Source: Streptomyces sp. CA-210063 (GTDB taxonomy: Bacteria > Actinomycetota > Actinomycetes > Streptomycetales > Streptomycetaceae). From it: 64,000 nucleotides of DNA. Position 1 is the stretch's first letter, and every line of letters starts with the position of its first letter. Position numbers and translations under genes: made by a program. Below, one piece after another: positions 22,938 to 31,386 of the stretch. Below the pieces are notes generated by a model that was not told where the DNA came from, made no database searches, and was given only the letters and a program-made list of their open reading frames with translations. The stretch lies in contig NZ_CP102512.1 in NCBI RefSeq assembly GCF_024612015.1, positions 7,192,001 to 7,256,000 on the forward strand, in the 5' to 3' direction.

Positions 22938-24329
22938 GTGACGGCAACCAGTACGGGGACGAGCACGGGGACCACTACGGGGACGAGTACTGGGACGAGT
23001 ACGGGCGCGGCAGTGCTGCCCGGGATCGTCGAACGCCTCCGCACGGCCGTGGGGGCCGACGCCCTGCGCCACGACGCGTATCTCGCGGCCGCCTTGATGG
23101 TCCTGGACGTGGTGGTCGCCGTGCTCCTCGTCGACGGCCGCGAACTCGACCCCCTCGGCTGGGCGCTCCTGCTCGTCGTCCACGTGCTCCTCGTGTGGCG
23201 GCGCCGGCGCCCGATGCTCGTGCTCTGCGTGTTCGTGGCCCTGGTGGCGCTGTACCACGGGCTCGACTACAACCACCCCGCCGCGGTCCCGCCGGCCATG
23301 GTCGCGCTGTACACGGCCGCGGTGACCGGTACGGCCCGCCGCACCCTGCTCACCGGCGCCGCCGTCGTCGGCGCGACCCTGGCGGTGAACGCGACCTTCA
23401 CGCCCAGCCAACTCGTCGAGTTCCTGCGGATCTCCGGCTGGATCGTGGCCGTCCTCGTCTTCGGCGGATACGTCCGCGTCCACCGCCAGTACATCGCCTC
23501 TGTCGTCGAACGTGCCGAGCGCGCCGAACGCACCCGCGAGGAGGAGGCGCGGCGGCGGGTCGCCGAGGAACGGCTGCGCATCGCCCGTGACCTGCACGAT
23601 CTGCTCGCTCACAGCATCACGCTCATCGGCGTGCAGACCTCCGTCGCCGCGCACGTCCTGGCCGCCGACCCCGACCGCCTCGACCGCGCCGCCGTCGCCG
23701 AGGCCCTCGACGACATCGCCGAGACCTGCCGGACCGCCCGCGGTGAACTGCGCGGCACGCTGGAGGTGTTGCGCGAGTCCGAGTACGCCGGTGCCGGCGC
23801 CCGCGGCCCCCTGCCGGGCCTCGACGGCCTCTCCGATCTCGTCGACGCGGCCCGAAGGGCGGGGGCACGCGTGGACATCGCCGTCACGGCGGACGGGGTG
23901 CCCTCCGGGGTGGGCGCGGCCGCCTACCGGATCGTGCAGGAGGCACTGACCAATGCGGTACGACATGGGGGAGCGGACGTGGCGATACGGGTGGAGCTGC
24001 GGGGCGGGCGAGGGGTGCTTCGGGTGCGGGTGACGGACGAGGGGGTGGGGGAAGCGGTGGGGACGCCTTCAGGCGGTCCCGGCTTCGGGATCCTCGGTAT
24101 GCGGGAGCGGGCCCGCAGCGTCGGCGGCACGCTGGAGGCGGGGCCGCGGGCGGCCGGCGGCTTCGAGGTGGAGGCGGTGCTGCCGCTGGGCGGGGTCGGC
24201 GAGCGGTATGTGAGCGGTGCCGGTGCCGGTGCCGGTGCCGATGTCGCTGACGGCGCCGAAGTCGCTGCCGATCCCGATGTCGCTGCCGGCGTCGCTGCCG
24301 TCGAGCAGGAGCGGAGGGTGGCCCGATGA
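22938..24329 (+). CDS. NarL-type sensor histidine kinase
   Basis: 463 residues. The N-terminus is a low-complexity T-S-T-G repeat (residues 3-23), then about five membrane helices (45-180), a coiled stretch rich in E and R (185-213), the HisKA_3 dimerisation domain with phospho-acceptor His220 in LHDLLAHS, and an HATPase_c domain with the N-box EALTNAVRHGG and the G-box FGILGMRERA. The C-terminal tail is an alanine/aspartate repeat. GTG start with GGAGG 8 nt upstream. It overlaps the response regulator gene by ATGA. Signal unknown. Confidence 0.93.
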   Translation: MTATSTGTSTGTTTGTSTGTSTGAAVLPGIVERLRTAVGADALRHDAYLAAALMVLDVVVAVLLVDGRELDPLGWALLLVVHVLLVWRRRRPMLVLCVFVALVALYHGLDYNHPAAVPPAMVALYTAAVTGTARRTLLTGAAVVGATLAVNATFTPSQLVEFLRISGWIVAVLVFGGYVRVHRQYIASVVERAERAERTREEEARRRVAEERLRIARDLHDLLAHSITLIGVQTSVAAHVLAADPDRLDRAAVAEALDDIAETCRTARGELRGTLEVLRESEYAGAGARGPLPGLDGLSDLVDAARRAGARVDIAVTADGVPSGVGAAAYRIVQEALTNAVRHGGADVAIRVELRGGRGVLRVRVTDEGVGEAVGTPSGGPGFGILGMRERARSVGGTLEAGPRAAGGFEVEAVLPLGGVGERYVSGAGAGAGADVADGAEVAADPDVAAGVAAVEQERRVAR

Positions 24330-25006
24330 CCGACCGCGTCATCCGCGTACTCCTCGCCGACGACCAGACCCTCGTCCGGGCCGCCTTCGCCATGCTCGTG
24401 AAGTCGGCGCGGGACATGGAGGTCGTGGGGCAGGCGGGTACGGGCCGGGAAGCCGTGGAGCTGGCGCGGAGCGCGCGGGCCGACCTGGTCCTCATGGACC
24501 TGCGCATGCCCGACCTCGACGGCATCGAGGCGACCCGGCTCATCGCGGCGGACGAGGACCTGGCCGGGGTCAGGGTCCTCGTCCTCACCACGTACGACAC
24601 CGACGAGCACGTCATGGAGGCCCTGCGGGCCGGGGCCTCCGGTTTCGTGGTGAAGGACATGAGACCGGCGGAACTCCTCGACGCCATCCGCACGGTGGCC
24701 GCCGGTGACGCCCTGCTCTCACCGGGCCCGACCGCACGCCTGGTCGCGCGGTTGCTGCGTGCCCCGACCGCGCCGCCCTCGCCACCCGAGGGCGGCCCCG
24801 AGTGCCTTTCGGACCGGGAGAGGGAGGTCCTGGCCCTCGTCGCGCGCGGCCTCAACAACACCGAGATCGCCGAGACGCTGGGCCTCAGCCCGCTGACCGC
24901 GAAGACCCATGTCAGCCGCATCATGGGCAAGCTGGGCGCGCGGGACCGGGCGCAACTGGTGATCGTGGCGTACGAGTCGGGGCTGGTGACCCCGGGCACG
25001 ATCTGA
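24326..25006 (+). CDS. NarL/LuxR-family response regulator
   Basis: 226 residues: receiver domain with acidic Asp12-Asp13, phospho-acceptor Asp58 in LVLMDLRMPD, Thr in VLTTYD and Lys in VVKDMRP, then a LuxR-type helix-turn-helix (LSDREREVLALVARGLNNTEIA). Partner of the overlapping kinase. Likely controls the adjacent exporter or itself; no target site was identified. Confidence 0.95.
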   Translation: MTDRVIRVLLADDQTLVRAAFAMLVKSARDMEVVGQAGTGREAVELARSARADLVLMDLRMPDLDGIEATRLIAADEDLAGVRVLVLTTYDTDEHVMEALRAGASGFVVKDMRPAELLDAIRTVAAGDALLSPGPTARLVARLLRAPTAPPSPPEGGPECLSDREREVLALVARGLNNTEIAETLGLSPLTAKTHVSRIMGKLGARDRAQLVIVAYESGLVTPGTI

Positions 25007-25038
25007 CGTCACGTCAATACTCATCCGGCGCGCCCCTG

Positions 25039-25067
25039 TTGCGGGGCCTCAGGGGACACATTAGGTT
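25039..25067 (+). promoter_or_regulatory. Possible sialidase promoter
   Basis: TTGCGG (25039-25044), 17 nt, TAGGTT (25062-25067): a fair match to the Streptomyces vegetative consensus, 37 nt before the sialidase start. It overlaps a small GCCCC/GGGGC stem (25032-25046) that may end the response regulator transcript. Confidence 0.4.
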
Positions 25068-25104
25068 CACCGGACATCCAACGTCCCACGTCCGGGGAGC
25101 CGCC

Positions 25105-26328
25105 TTGTCCGCCAGAAGCCGCCGTACGGCCACCGCTCTGGTCGCCGCCACGGGACTGCTCACCGCCGCGATCACCACGGTCGCGGCGGTTCCGGCGGCC
25201 GCCGCCACGACCCTCCCCACCCGCGGCTGCGTCTCCTCCGTGCCGTACGTCTCCGGCCAGGGCGGCTACGACACGTACCGCATCCCCGCCACGATCACGA
25301 CCCGCGCGGGCACCGTGCTGGCCTTCGCGGAGGGCAGGCGCAACGGGGCGGGCGACACGGGCAACATCGACATCGTCCTGAGACGGTCGGCCGACGGCGG
25401 CTGCACCTGGGGGCCGCTGAAGGTGGTGGCCGCCGGGAAGGGGGACACCCGGGGCAACCCGGCGCCGGTGGTCGACCCGACGACCGGCCGGATCGTGCTG
25501 GTCACCTCGTACAACAGCGGCACGGTGACCGAGGAGCAGATCATGCGGGGCGAGGTCACCGCCGAGCAGAGCCGTCGCGTCTTCGTGCAGACGAGCAAGG
25601 ACGACGGCCGCCGCTTCAGCGCCCCCAGGGACATCACGGCGGACGTGAAACTCCCGGGCTGGCGCTGGTACGCGACCGGCCCGGGCCACGCGGTCGCCCT
25701 CACCCGGGGGCCGCACGCGGGCCGCCTGGTCGTCCCCTCGAACCACTCGGCCGCCCCGCCCGCGGACTCGGCGGACACGGGACAGGAGCCCCGGTACTAC
25801 GGCGCCCACGCGATCTACTCCGACGACGGGGGCACCACCTGGCGGCTCGGCTTCGTCGACGACTCCTACGACGGCCTCGACAACGCCAACGAGAACAGCG
25901 CGGCCGAACTGCCGGACGGGCGGCTGTACTTCAGCGCGCGGGACCAGCACGGCACGAGCGTCGGCAACCGCCTCGACTCCTACTCCGGCGACGGCGGCGA
26001 GTCGCTCGACCGCCCGTACACCGTCCAGCCCACCCTCTCCGACGTCCCCGTGGTCCAGGGCGCGGTCCTCCAGCTCCCCTCCGGCGGCCCGCTCCTCTTC
26101 TCCGGCCCCTCCGTCCCCACCGCCCGCCAGTCGATGTCCGTCTGGCGCAGCACCGACGCGGGCACCACCTTCACCAGGTCCACGACCCTCTCCCAGCGCC
26201 CGGCCGCCTACTCCGACCTGGTCCCGCTGGCCGGCTCACGCGTGGGCGTCCTCTACGAGACGGGCACGGCAGGCCCGTACGAGACGATCGAGTTCCGCCG
26301 CCTGCCGCTCTCCGCCGTCCTGGGCTGA
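25105..26328 (+). CDS. Secreted exo-alpha-sialidase (GH33)
   Basis: Releases terminal sialic acid from glycoconjugates outside the cell; 407 residues. Signal peptide: MSARSRRTATALVAATGLL with cleavage after the alanine run near residue 34. Seen: the catalytic-arginine motif YRIP (Arg59), and four Asp-boxes (SADGGCTW, SKDDGRRF, SDDGGTTW, STDAGTTF) marking the six-blade propeller. The likely nucleophile tyrosine region is toward the C-terminus (RVGVLYETG). TTG start at 25105 with GGGGAG 5 nt upstream. It faces the aldolase and ABC transporter operon, forming a probable sialic acid utilisation locus. Confidence 0.9.
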   Translation: MSARSRRTATALVAATGLLTAAITTVAAVPAAAATTLPTRGCVSSVPYVSGQGGYDTYRIPATITTRAGTVLAFAEGRRNGAGDTGNIDIVLRRSADGGCTWGPLKVVAAGKGDTRGNPAPVVDPTTGRIVLVTSYNSGTVTEEQIMRGEVTAEQSRRVFVQTSKDDGRRFSAPRDITADVKLPGWRWYATGPGHAVALTRGPHAGRLVVPSNHSAAPPADSADTGQEPRYYGAHAIYSDDGGTTWRLGFVDDSYDGLDNANENSAAELPDGRLYFSARDQHGTSVGNRLDSYSGDGGESLDRPYTVQPTLSDVPVVQGAVLQLPSGGPLLFSGPSVPTARQSMSVWRSTDAGTTFTRSTTLSQRPAAYSDLVPLAGSRVGVLYETGTAGPYETIEFRRLPLSAVLG

Positions 26329-26360
26329 CGTCTCCAGGACGTCTGACAGCTCTCCAGGAC
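26317..26360. repeat. Duplicated terminator arm over the sialidase stop codon
   Basis: GTCCTGG (26317-26323) pairs with CCAGGAC (26334-26340), with the TGA stop in the loop. The segment CTGACGTCTCCAGGAC is repeated as CTGACAGCTCTCCAGGAC (26343-26360), giving a second stop and a second arm. Sits between the convergent sialidase and aldolase genes. Confidence 0.75.
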
Positions 26361-26362
26361 GC

Positions 26363-27289
26363 CTACAACAGGCCCGCCGCCGCCAGGTACTTGCCCACCT
26401 GCTCGACCTCCGCCTCCGACAGCGGCACCTGGGGTTCGGCCGTGGCCGCGCAGTCGATGATGCCGCGCAGGTGCAGGGCCGCCTTGAAGGCGCCGAGGGC
26501 GGAGGAGCTGGGGCCCATGCGGGACGGGTCGCCGACGCCGATCATGCCGAAGAGGGCGCACAGGCGTTCCTGTTCGGCCCGTGCCCGGTCCCAGTCGCCG
26601 GCGCGGCAGAGGCGGTCCAGGTGGACGTAGCCGGTGGGGTCGATGTTGGCGAGGCCGGGGACGGAGCCGTGGGCGCCCATGGCGAGGGCGGCGTCGATGG
26701 TGAGTTCGGAGCCGGTGAGGAGGGTGAAGTCGGGCCTGGAACGGGTGCCGGTGATCACGGTGCGGAAGTTGGCCAGGTCGCCGCTGGAGTCCTTCAGACC
26801 GGCGATGGCGCCTTCGGCGGCCAGTTCCAGGATCAGGTCCGCCCGCAGTTTCGTGTGCACACCGGCCGGGAGGTCGTACGCGTAGACCGGGACGGGGGAC
26901 TCGGCGGTGAGCAGACGGTAGTGGCGGGCGATCTCCGCCGGGTGGGTGCCGGTGTAGAAGGGGGCGGTCGCCACCACCGCGTCCGCGCCGGCCGCCGTGA
27001 CGGAGCGGATGTGGTCCAGGACCCTCGGGGTCGTCATGTCGATCGCGCCGGCCAGGACCGGCACGGCGCCCGCGACATGCGCCGTCGTCGTCTCCACCAC
27101 GAGGCGGCGTTGCGCGTCCGTCAGATACGCCGCCTCCGACGTCGTACCGAGCACGAACAGCGCGTCCACACCGCCCGCCACGAGATGGTCGACCAGACGG
27201 ACGAGTGAGGGGACGTCCACCTCGCGGTCCGGTGTCAGGGGCGTGCAGACGGGCGGGATGACACCGGTCAGCGGGGCGGGGACGGTCAT
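26363..27289 (-). CDS. DapA/NanA-family aldolase, probable N-acetylneuraminate lyase
   Basis: Class I Schiff-base aldolase of the DHDPS/NAL family, 308 residues. Seen: the pyruvate-binding loop GTTSEAAYL, the tyrosine motif VYAYDLP near residue 140, and the Schiff-base lysine in GLKDSSGD near 165. The family includes dihydrodipicolinate synthase, sialic acid lyase and others; the sequence alone does not decide. Placement at the end of an operon for a Sat-type ABC transporter and facing a sialidase favours sialic acid cleavage to ManNAc and pyruvate. ATG start with AGGGAG 6 nt upstream. Confidence 0.85.
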   Translation of the reverse strand: MTVPAPLTGVIPPVCTPLTPDREVDVPSLVRLVDHLVAGGVDALFVLGTTSEAAYLTDAQRRLVVETTTAHVAGAVPVLAGAIDMTTPRVLDHIRSVTAAGADAVVATAPFYTGTHPAEIARHYRLLTAESPVPVYAYDLPAGVHTKLRADLILELAAEGAIAGLKDSSGDLANFRTVITGTRSRPDFTLLTGSELTIDAALAMGAHGSVPGLANIDPTGYVHLDRLCRAGDWDRARAEQERLCALFGMIGVGDPSRMGPSSSALGAFKAALHLRGIIDCAATAEPQVPLSEAEVEQVGKYLAAAGLL

Positions 27290-27305
27290 CGTTGCTCCCT
27301 TGGTG

Positions 27306-28352
27306 CTAGGTATCTCGGGTAGCGCGTGCGGCTGGCTCGGTTCGATCCTCCACGGCCTGGGCGACCAGGTCACGCGTCGACTCCGTCTCCTCCACCGGAT
27401 GGTGGCACCGGAAGCGGTGACCGGGGGCCGACGCGGCCGCGAAGTCCGGCATGACGTCCGCGCAGACGTCGTCCGCCTTCCAGCAGCGCGTACGGAACGG
27501 GCAGCCGCTCGGCGGCCGGACGGCCGACGGGACCGGGCCCACCAGCGGGATCGGGTCGATCGGGTCCAGCAGGCCGGGTGTCGCCGAGAACAGGGCGCGG
27601 GTGTACGGGTGCCGGGCGCGGTCGGTGACCAGGGCCGCCGGGGTCTCCTCCACGATCCGGCCCAGATACATGGTGATCACGCGGTCGCTCATCCGCCGTA
27701 CCGTCTGGATGTCGTGCGAGACGAAGACCAGCGCCAGGCCCAGGCGTTCCTTGAGGTCCAGGAGGAGGTTGAGGATCTGGGCGCGGACCGAGACGTCCAG
27801 TGCGCTCGTCGGCTCGTCCGCCACCACCAGGTCGGGTTCGAGGGCCAACGCCCGGGCGATCGCCACCCGTTGGCGCTGCCCACCGGACAACTGGCCCGGC
27901 AGGCCGTCCGCGAGCGCCGTCGGCAGGCCGACCAGGGACATCAACTCCCGTACCCGGTCCTCCCGTTCGGCCGGGGTGCCGCGCTTGTGCACGTCGAGCG
28001 GGTCGCGCAGGATCTGGCGGACCGTCAGGCGGCGGTTCAGGGCCGTGGACGGGTCCTGGAAGATCATGCCCGTGCCGCTGCCGACGGCCACCCGGCGCTC
28101 GGCGGGCGACATGGACCACAGGTCCCGCCCCCGGAAGGAGACCGCGCCGGCCGTCGGCCGGTCCACGCCCACCAGCACCTTCGCCAGTGTCGACTTGCCG
28201 CACCCCGACTCGCCCACCACACCGACCGTCTCGCCGGGCGCGATCACCAGATCGGCGCCGGTCAGGGCGTACACCCGGTCCCGGGTGAACACCCCGCCGC
28301 TGCGCGCCTTGTGGACGACATGGGCGCCGGAGACCTCCACGAGCGCGCTCAC
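27306..28352 (-). CDS. Oligopeptide-type ABC transporter ATP-binding protein
   Basis: 348 residues, the OppF/DppF (SatD-like) ATPase. Walker [10 protein letters not shown], signature LSGGQRQRV, Walker B VVADEPTSALD, switch His in VFVSHD, and the C-terminal oligopeptide-type cysteine motif GCPFRTRCWKADDVC. The GTG start overlaps the stop of the fused permease-ATPase gene (GTGA). The aldolase gene follows after 16 nt, so it is in the same operon. Confidence 0.94.
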   Translation of the reverse strand: MSALVEVSGAHVVHKARSGGVFTRDRVYALTGADLVIAPGETVGVVGESGCGKSTLAKVLVGVDRPTAGAVSFRGRDLWSMSPAERRVAVGSGTGMIFQDPSTALNRRLTVRQILRDPLDVHKRGTPAEREDRVRELMSLVGLPTALADGLPGQLSGGQRQRVAIARALALEPDLVVADEPTSALDVSVRAQILNLLLDLKERLGLALVFVSHDIQTVRRMSDRVITMYLGRIVEETPAALVTDRARHPYTRALFSATPGLLDPIDPIPLVGPVPSAVRPPSGCPFRTRCWKADDVCADVMPDFAAASAPGHRFRCHHPVEETESTRDLVAQAVEDRTEPAARATRDT

Positions 28353-30358
28353 CGGGCCACCTGGCCTTCCGTGCTGTCCATGAGGTCCACCGCCGGGTGG
28401 TGGCAGGCCGCCGTGTGCGTACGGGTGCCCCGCAGGGCCGGGGCCGTCGTCCGGCAGACGTCGCTCGCCCGGGGACAGCGGTCGGCGAAGCGGCAGCCGG
28501 CCGGGAAGTCGGCGGGGGAGGGGACGACGCCCTTGATCTGGGTCATCCGCTCGGCCGCCGACTCCAGGGACAGGACGCTGCCGAGCAGACCGCGCGTGTA
28601 GTGGTGGGTGGGCCGCTCCACCAGGTCCGCCGTCACACCCGTCTCGACGATCTGCCCGCCGTACATCACGACCACCCGGTCGGTCACGTCCGCGATCAGG
28701 GCCAGGTCGTGCGAGACGAGGATCAGCGCGAAGCCCAGCTCCTCGCGCAGCCGCAGCAGCAGCTCGATGATCTGCGCCTGGACGGTCACGTCGAGCGCCG
28801 TCGTCGGCTCGTCGGCCACGATCAGCTTGGGGTTGCGGGACAGGGCCATCGCGATGAGGACGCGCTGGCGCTGGCCGCCGGAGAGTTCGTGCGGGTAGCT
28901 GCGGAGCGTGCGCTCGGGGTCGAGGCCGACCAGGCGCAGCAGCTCCGGTGCGGAGCGCTTGCCGCCCCGGCGTACGACCTGCTTCAGCTGGGCGCGGATC
29001 GTCATCGCCGGGTTCAGGGAGGACAGGGCGTCCTGGTAGACCATCGCCATCTCGTGGCCGAGCAGACGGCGGCGTACGCGCATCGGCTCGCCCACCAACT
29101 GCCGCTCGTCGAAACGGACTTGGCCGCGTACCCGGGCGCCCTTCGGTTCCAGGCCCATCACCGTCAGCGCGGTCAGCGACTTCCCGCAGCCCGACTCGCC
29201 GACCAGGCCGAGGACTTCACCGGGGCGGATGTCGAAGCTGATGCCGTCGACGATGTCCACACCCTGGTGGCGGTGGTCGAAGCCGATGGCCAACTCCGAG
29301 ACGGACAGCACGGGTCGGCCGTCCGGAAGCGGTCGTGCCCGGGAGCGCAGTCGCGCCGCCGCCTCCGTCAGACCCGGCAGTTCGGTGATCTTCCCGCTGC
29401 CCGGCTCGGGGGCCTCAAGACGGTCCTCCTCCTTGCGGGGCTCGACGTCCCGCGCGACCGGCGCGGCCCAGGCGTCGGAGACGCCCTCGGAGAGGATGTT
29501 CAGGGACAGGACCGTGACCAGCATCAGCAGGCCGGGAAACACGGTGGCCCACCAGCCACCGGTCAGCACCATGTTCTTGCCGTCCGCGATGACACTGCCC
29601 CAGGACGGGTCCGGCGGCCGTACGCCCGCGCCGATGAAGGACAGCGACGCCTCGAAGACGATGGCCTCGGCGACCTGGACCGTGCAGAACACCAGCACGG
29701 GGGCGGCGCAGTTGACGGCCACGTGCCGGATCACGATGTGCGGGGTGCGGGCTCCCATCACCCGCTCGGCGGTCACATAGTCCTCGCCGTACTGGTCGAG
29801 GACGTTGGCCCGTACGACCCTGGCGACCGGCGGCGTGAACAGGAACGCGATCGCGCAGATCAGGACGGTGATCCCGCCGCCGAAGACGGCCACGAGGACG
29901 GCGGCCAGCGCGATGCCGGGGAACGCCATGACGACGTCCAGGCAGCGCATCAGCGTCTCGTCGACCGCCTTGCGCGAGGTCGCGGCCACGGCTCCGACGA
30001 CCGCGCCCACGACCAGCGCGAGACCGGTGGCGCCGAGGCCGATCGCGAGCGACCAGCGGGCCCCGTACATCAGCCGGCTCAGGATGTCCCGGCCGAGGCT
30101 GTCCTGGCCCATCCAGTGGTCGGCGGAGGGCGCGCCGGTGCCGCCGACCAGGGCCTGCTGGTCGAGCGGGTCGTGCGGGGCGAGTACCGGGGCGAGGAGC
30201 GCCGTGAGGACCACCACCGTCAGGAAGCAGACCGCGGCACGGGAGAGGAGGGGCAGCCTGCGCCAGGAGCGCAGCCGGACGCCGGGCCGGGACAGGACCT
30301 CCGTCAGGCGCTTGCGCGTGGTCACCATCAGGCCGAACATCAGGGCATCAGCTCGCAT
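28349..30358 (-). CDS. Fused ABC permease and ATPase (OppC-OppD, SatC-like)
   Basis: 669 residues joining two subunits. Residues about 30-300 form a DppC-type permease with six helices and the cytoplasmic EAA-type loop ([16 protein letters not shown]). A charged linker leads to an OppD-type ATPase from about residue 350: Walker A GESGCGKS, signature LSGGQRQRV, Walker [12 protein letters not shown], and the C-terminal cysteine motif [15 protein letters not shown]. As I recall, the Haemophilus ducreyi and Corynebacterium sialic acid importers have the same fusion. The start is uncertain: in-frame ATGs at 30358, 30340 and 30328. The upstream 18-bp repeats each carry GAGGGA. Confidence 0.9.
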   Translation of the reverse strand: MRADALMFGLMVTTRKRLTEVLSRPGVRLRSWRRLPLLSRAAVCFLTVVVLTALLAPVLAPHDPLDQQALVGGTGAPSADHWMGQDSLGRDILSRLMYGARWSLAIGLGATGLALVVGAVVGAVAATSRKAVDETLMRCLDVVMAFPGIALAAVLVAVFGGGITVLICAIAFLFTPPVARVVRANVLDQYGEDYVTAERVMGARTPHIVIRHVAVNCAAPVLVFCTVQVAEAIVFEASLSFIGAGVRPPDPSWGSVIADGKNMVLTGGWWATVFPGLLMLVTVLSLNILSEGVSDAWAAPVARDVEPRKEEDRLEAPEPGSGKITELPGLTEAAARLRSRARPLPDGRPVLSVSELAIGFDHRHQGVDIVDGISFDIRPGEVLGLVGESGCGKSLTALTVMGLEPKGARVRGQVRFDERQLVGEPMRVRRRLLGHEMAMVYQDALSSLNPAMTIRAQLKQVVRRGGKRSAPELLRLVGLDPERTLRSYPHELSGGQRQRVLIAMALSRNPKLIVADEPTTALDVTVQAQIIELLLRLREELGFALILVSHDLALIADVTDRVVVMYGGQIVETGVTADLVERPTHHYTRGLLGSVLSLESAAERMTQIKGVVPSPADFPAGCRFADRCPRASDVCRTTAPALRGTRTHTAACHHPAVDLMDSTEGQVAR

Positions 30359-30443
30359 CCCTCAGTCGTCGTCAACGTGCGTCCCTGAGTCACCTTGCGT
30401 CCCTCAGTCACCTTGCGTCCCTCAGTCACCTTGCGTCCCTCAG
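30348..30443 (-). repeat. 18-bp tandem repeats over the permease stop codon
   Basis: On the minus strand the last five codons and stop of the upstream permease, CTGAGGGACGCAAGGTGA (30426-30443), are repeated exactly at 30408-30425 and 30390-30407. A copy with three changes lies at 30372-30389, and a fifth diverged copy at 30348-30365 overlaps the start of the next gene. Every unit carries a TGA and a GAGGGA that could act as a ribosome site. Confidence 0.95.
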
Positions 30444-31385
30444 CCGCGGGTTCACCAGCAGGTAGAGGACGTCGATGACGAGGTTCACGACCACGAAGCC
30501 CGCGGCCGTGGTCAGGACGACTCCCTGGACGACCGCCGGGTCGCCGTTCTTCACGGCGTCGATCATCAGCTTGCCCATGCCCGGCAGCGAGAAGATCGTC
30601 TCGATGACGACCGCGCCGCCGAGCAGATAGCCGACGCGCAGCCCCAGCACGGTGAGCGGATTGATCAGGGCGTTCCGCAGCACGTTCCGGCCCACCACCA
30701 CCCGTGGCGGCAGTCCGCTCCCGATCGCCGTCCGTACGTAGTCCTTGTCCAGCTCCTCCACCACCGACGTCCGCACGATCCGCGTCAGCTGCGCCGCCAC
30801 CGGCAACGACAGCGCGAACGCCGGCAGCGTCATCGTCTTCAGCCATCCGGTGAAGGAGTCCGCCGGATTGACGTACCCGCCGGTCGGGAACCACCCCAGG
30901 TCGACCGCCAGGTACTGGATCATCAGCAGCGCCAGCCAGAACCCCGGCGCCGCGACCCCGGTCAGCGACACGACCCGGATGATCTGGTCCGGCAGCCGGT
31001 CCCGGTAGATCGCCGCGGTGACCCCGCCGAGCAGCGCCAGCACGACCGCGATCCCCAGCCCCAGGAAGGTGAGCTGGAGCGTGAGCGGCAACGCGGTGGT
31101 GACCTGGTCGATGACGGGGGCCCGGGTGAGCGCGCTGATCCCCATGTCACCGTGGAGCAGATCGCCGACGAAGCCGACGTAGCGCACGGGCATGGGGTCC
31201 AGCAGCCCGTTCTCCTCCCGGAAGTCGTGCAGCTGCTCCGGCGTCGGATTGGCCCCCTGGAAGAACGCCGACGCCGGATCCACATCCGAGAAGCGCATGA
31301 CGATGAACACGAACAACACGATTCCGAGCATCAGCGGGACGAGGAGAGCGACCCGCCGAATCAGAATGCGCAGGACAGCGACCAC
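30426..31385 (-). CDS. Oligopeptide-type ABC transporter permease (DppB/SatB-like)
   Basis: 319 residues, six predicted helices, starting LRILIRRVALLVPLMLG, typical of DppB. EAA-type loop DYVRTAIGSGLPPRVVVGRNVLRNA (seen as two halves). It forms the membrane channel with the fused permease-ATPase. GTG start (31383-31385) one base after the stop of the binding protein gene, so they are coupled. Its C-terminus LRDAR and stop are the template for the 18-bp tandem repeats that follow. Confidence 0.94.
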   Translation of the reverse strand: MVAVLRILIRRVALLVPLMLGIVLFVFIVMRFSDVDPASAFFQGANPTPEQLHDFREENGLLDPMPVRYVGFVGDLLHGDMGISALTRAPVIDQVTTALPLTLQLTFLGLGIAVVLALLGGVTAAIYRDRLPDQIIRVVSLTGVAAPGFWLALLMIQYLAVDLGWFPTGGYVNPADSFTGWLKTMTLPAFALSLPVAAQLTRIVRTSVVEELDKDYVRTAIGSGLPPRVVVGRNVLRNALINPLTVLGLRVGYLLGGAVVIETIFSLPGMGKLMIDAVKNGDPAVVQGVVLTTAAGFVVVNLVIDVLYLLVNPRLRDAR

Positions 31386-31386
31386 G

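Noticed and set aside
19135..22947. Minus-strand open frame of about 1270 codons opposite the P450 and MMPL genes
   Set aside because: Low-complexity, Arg/Gly/His-rich product with no domain. It is the mirror of two well-supported genes and results from GC codon bias.
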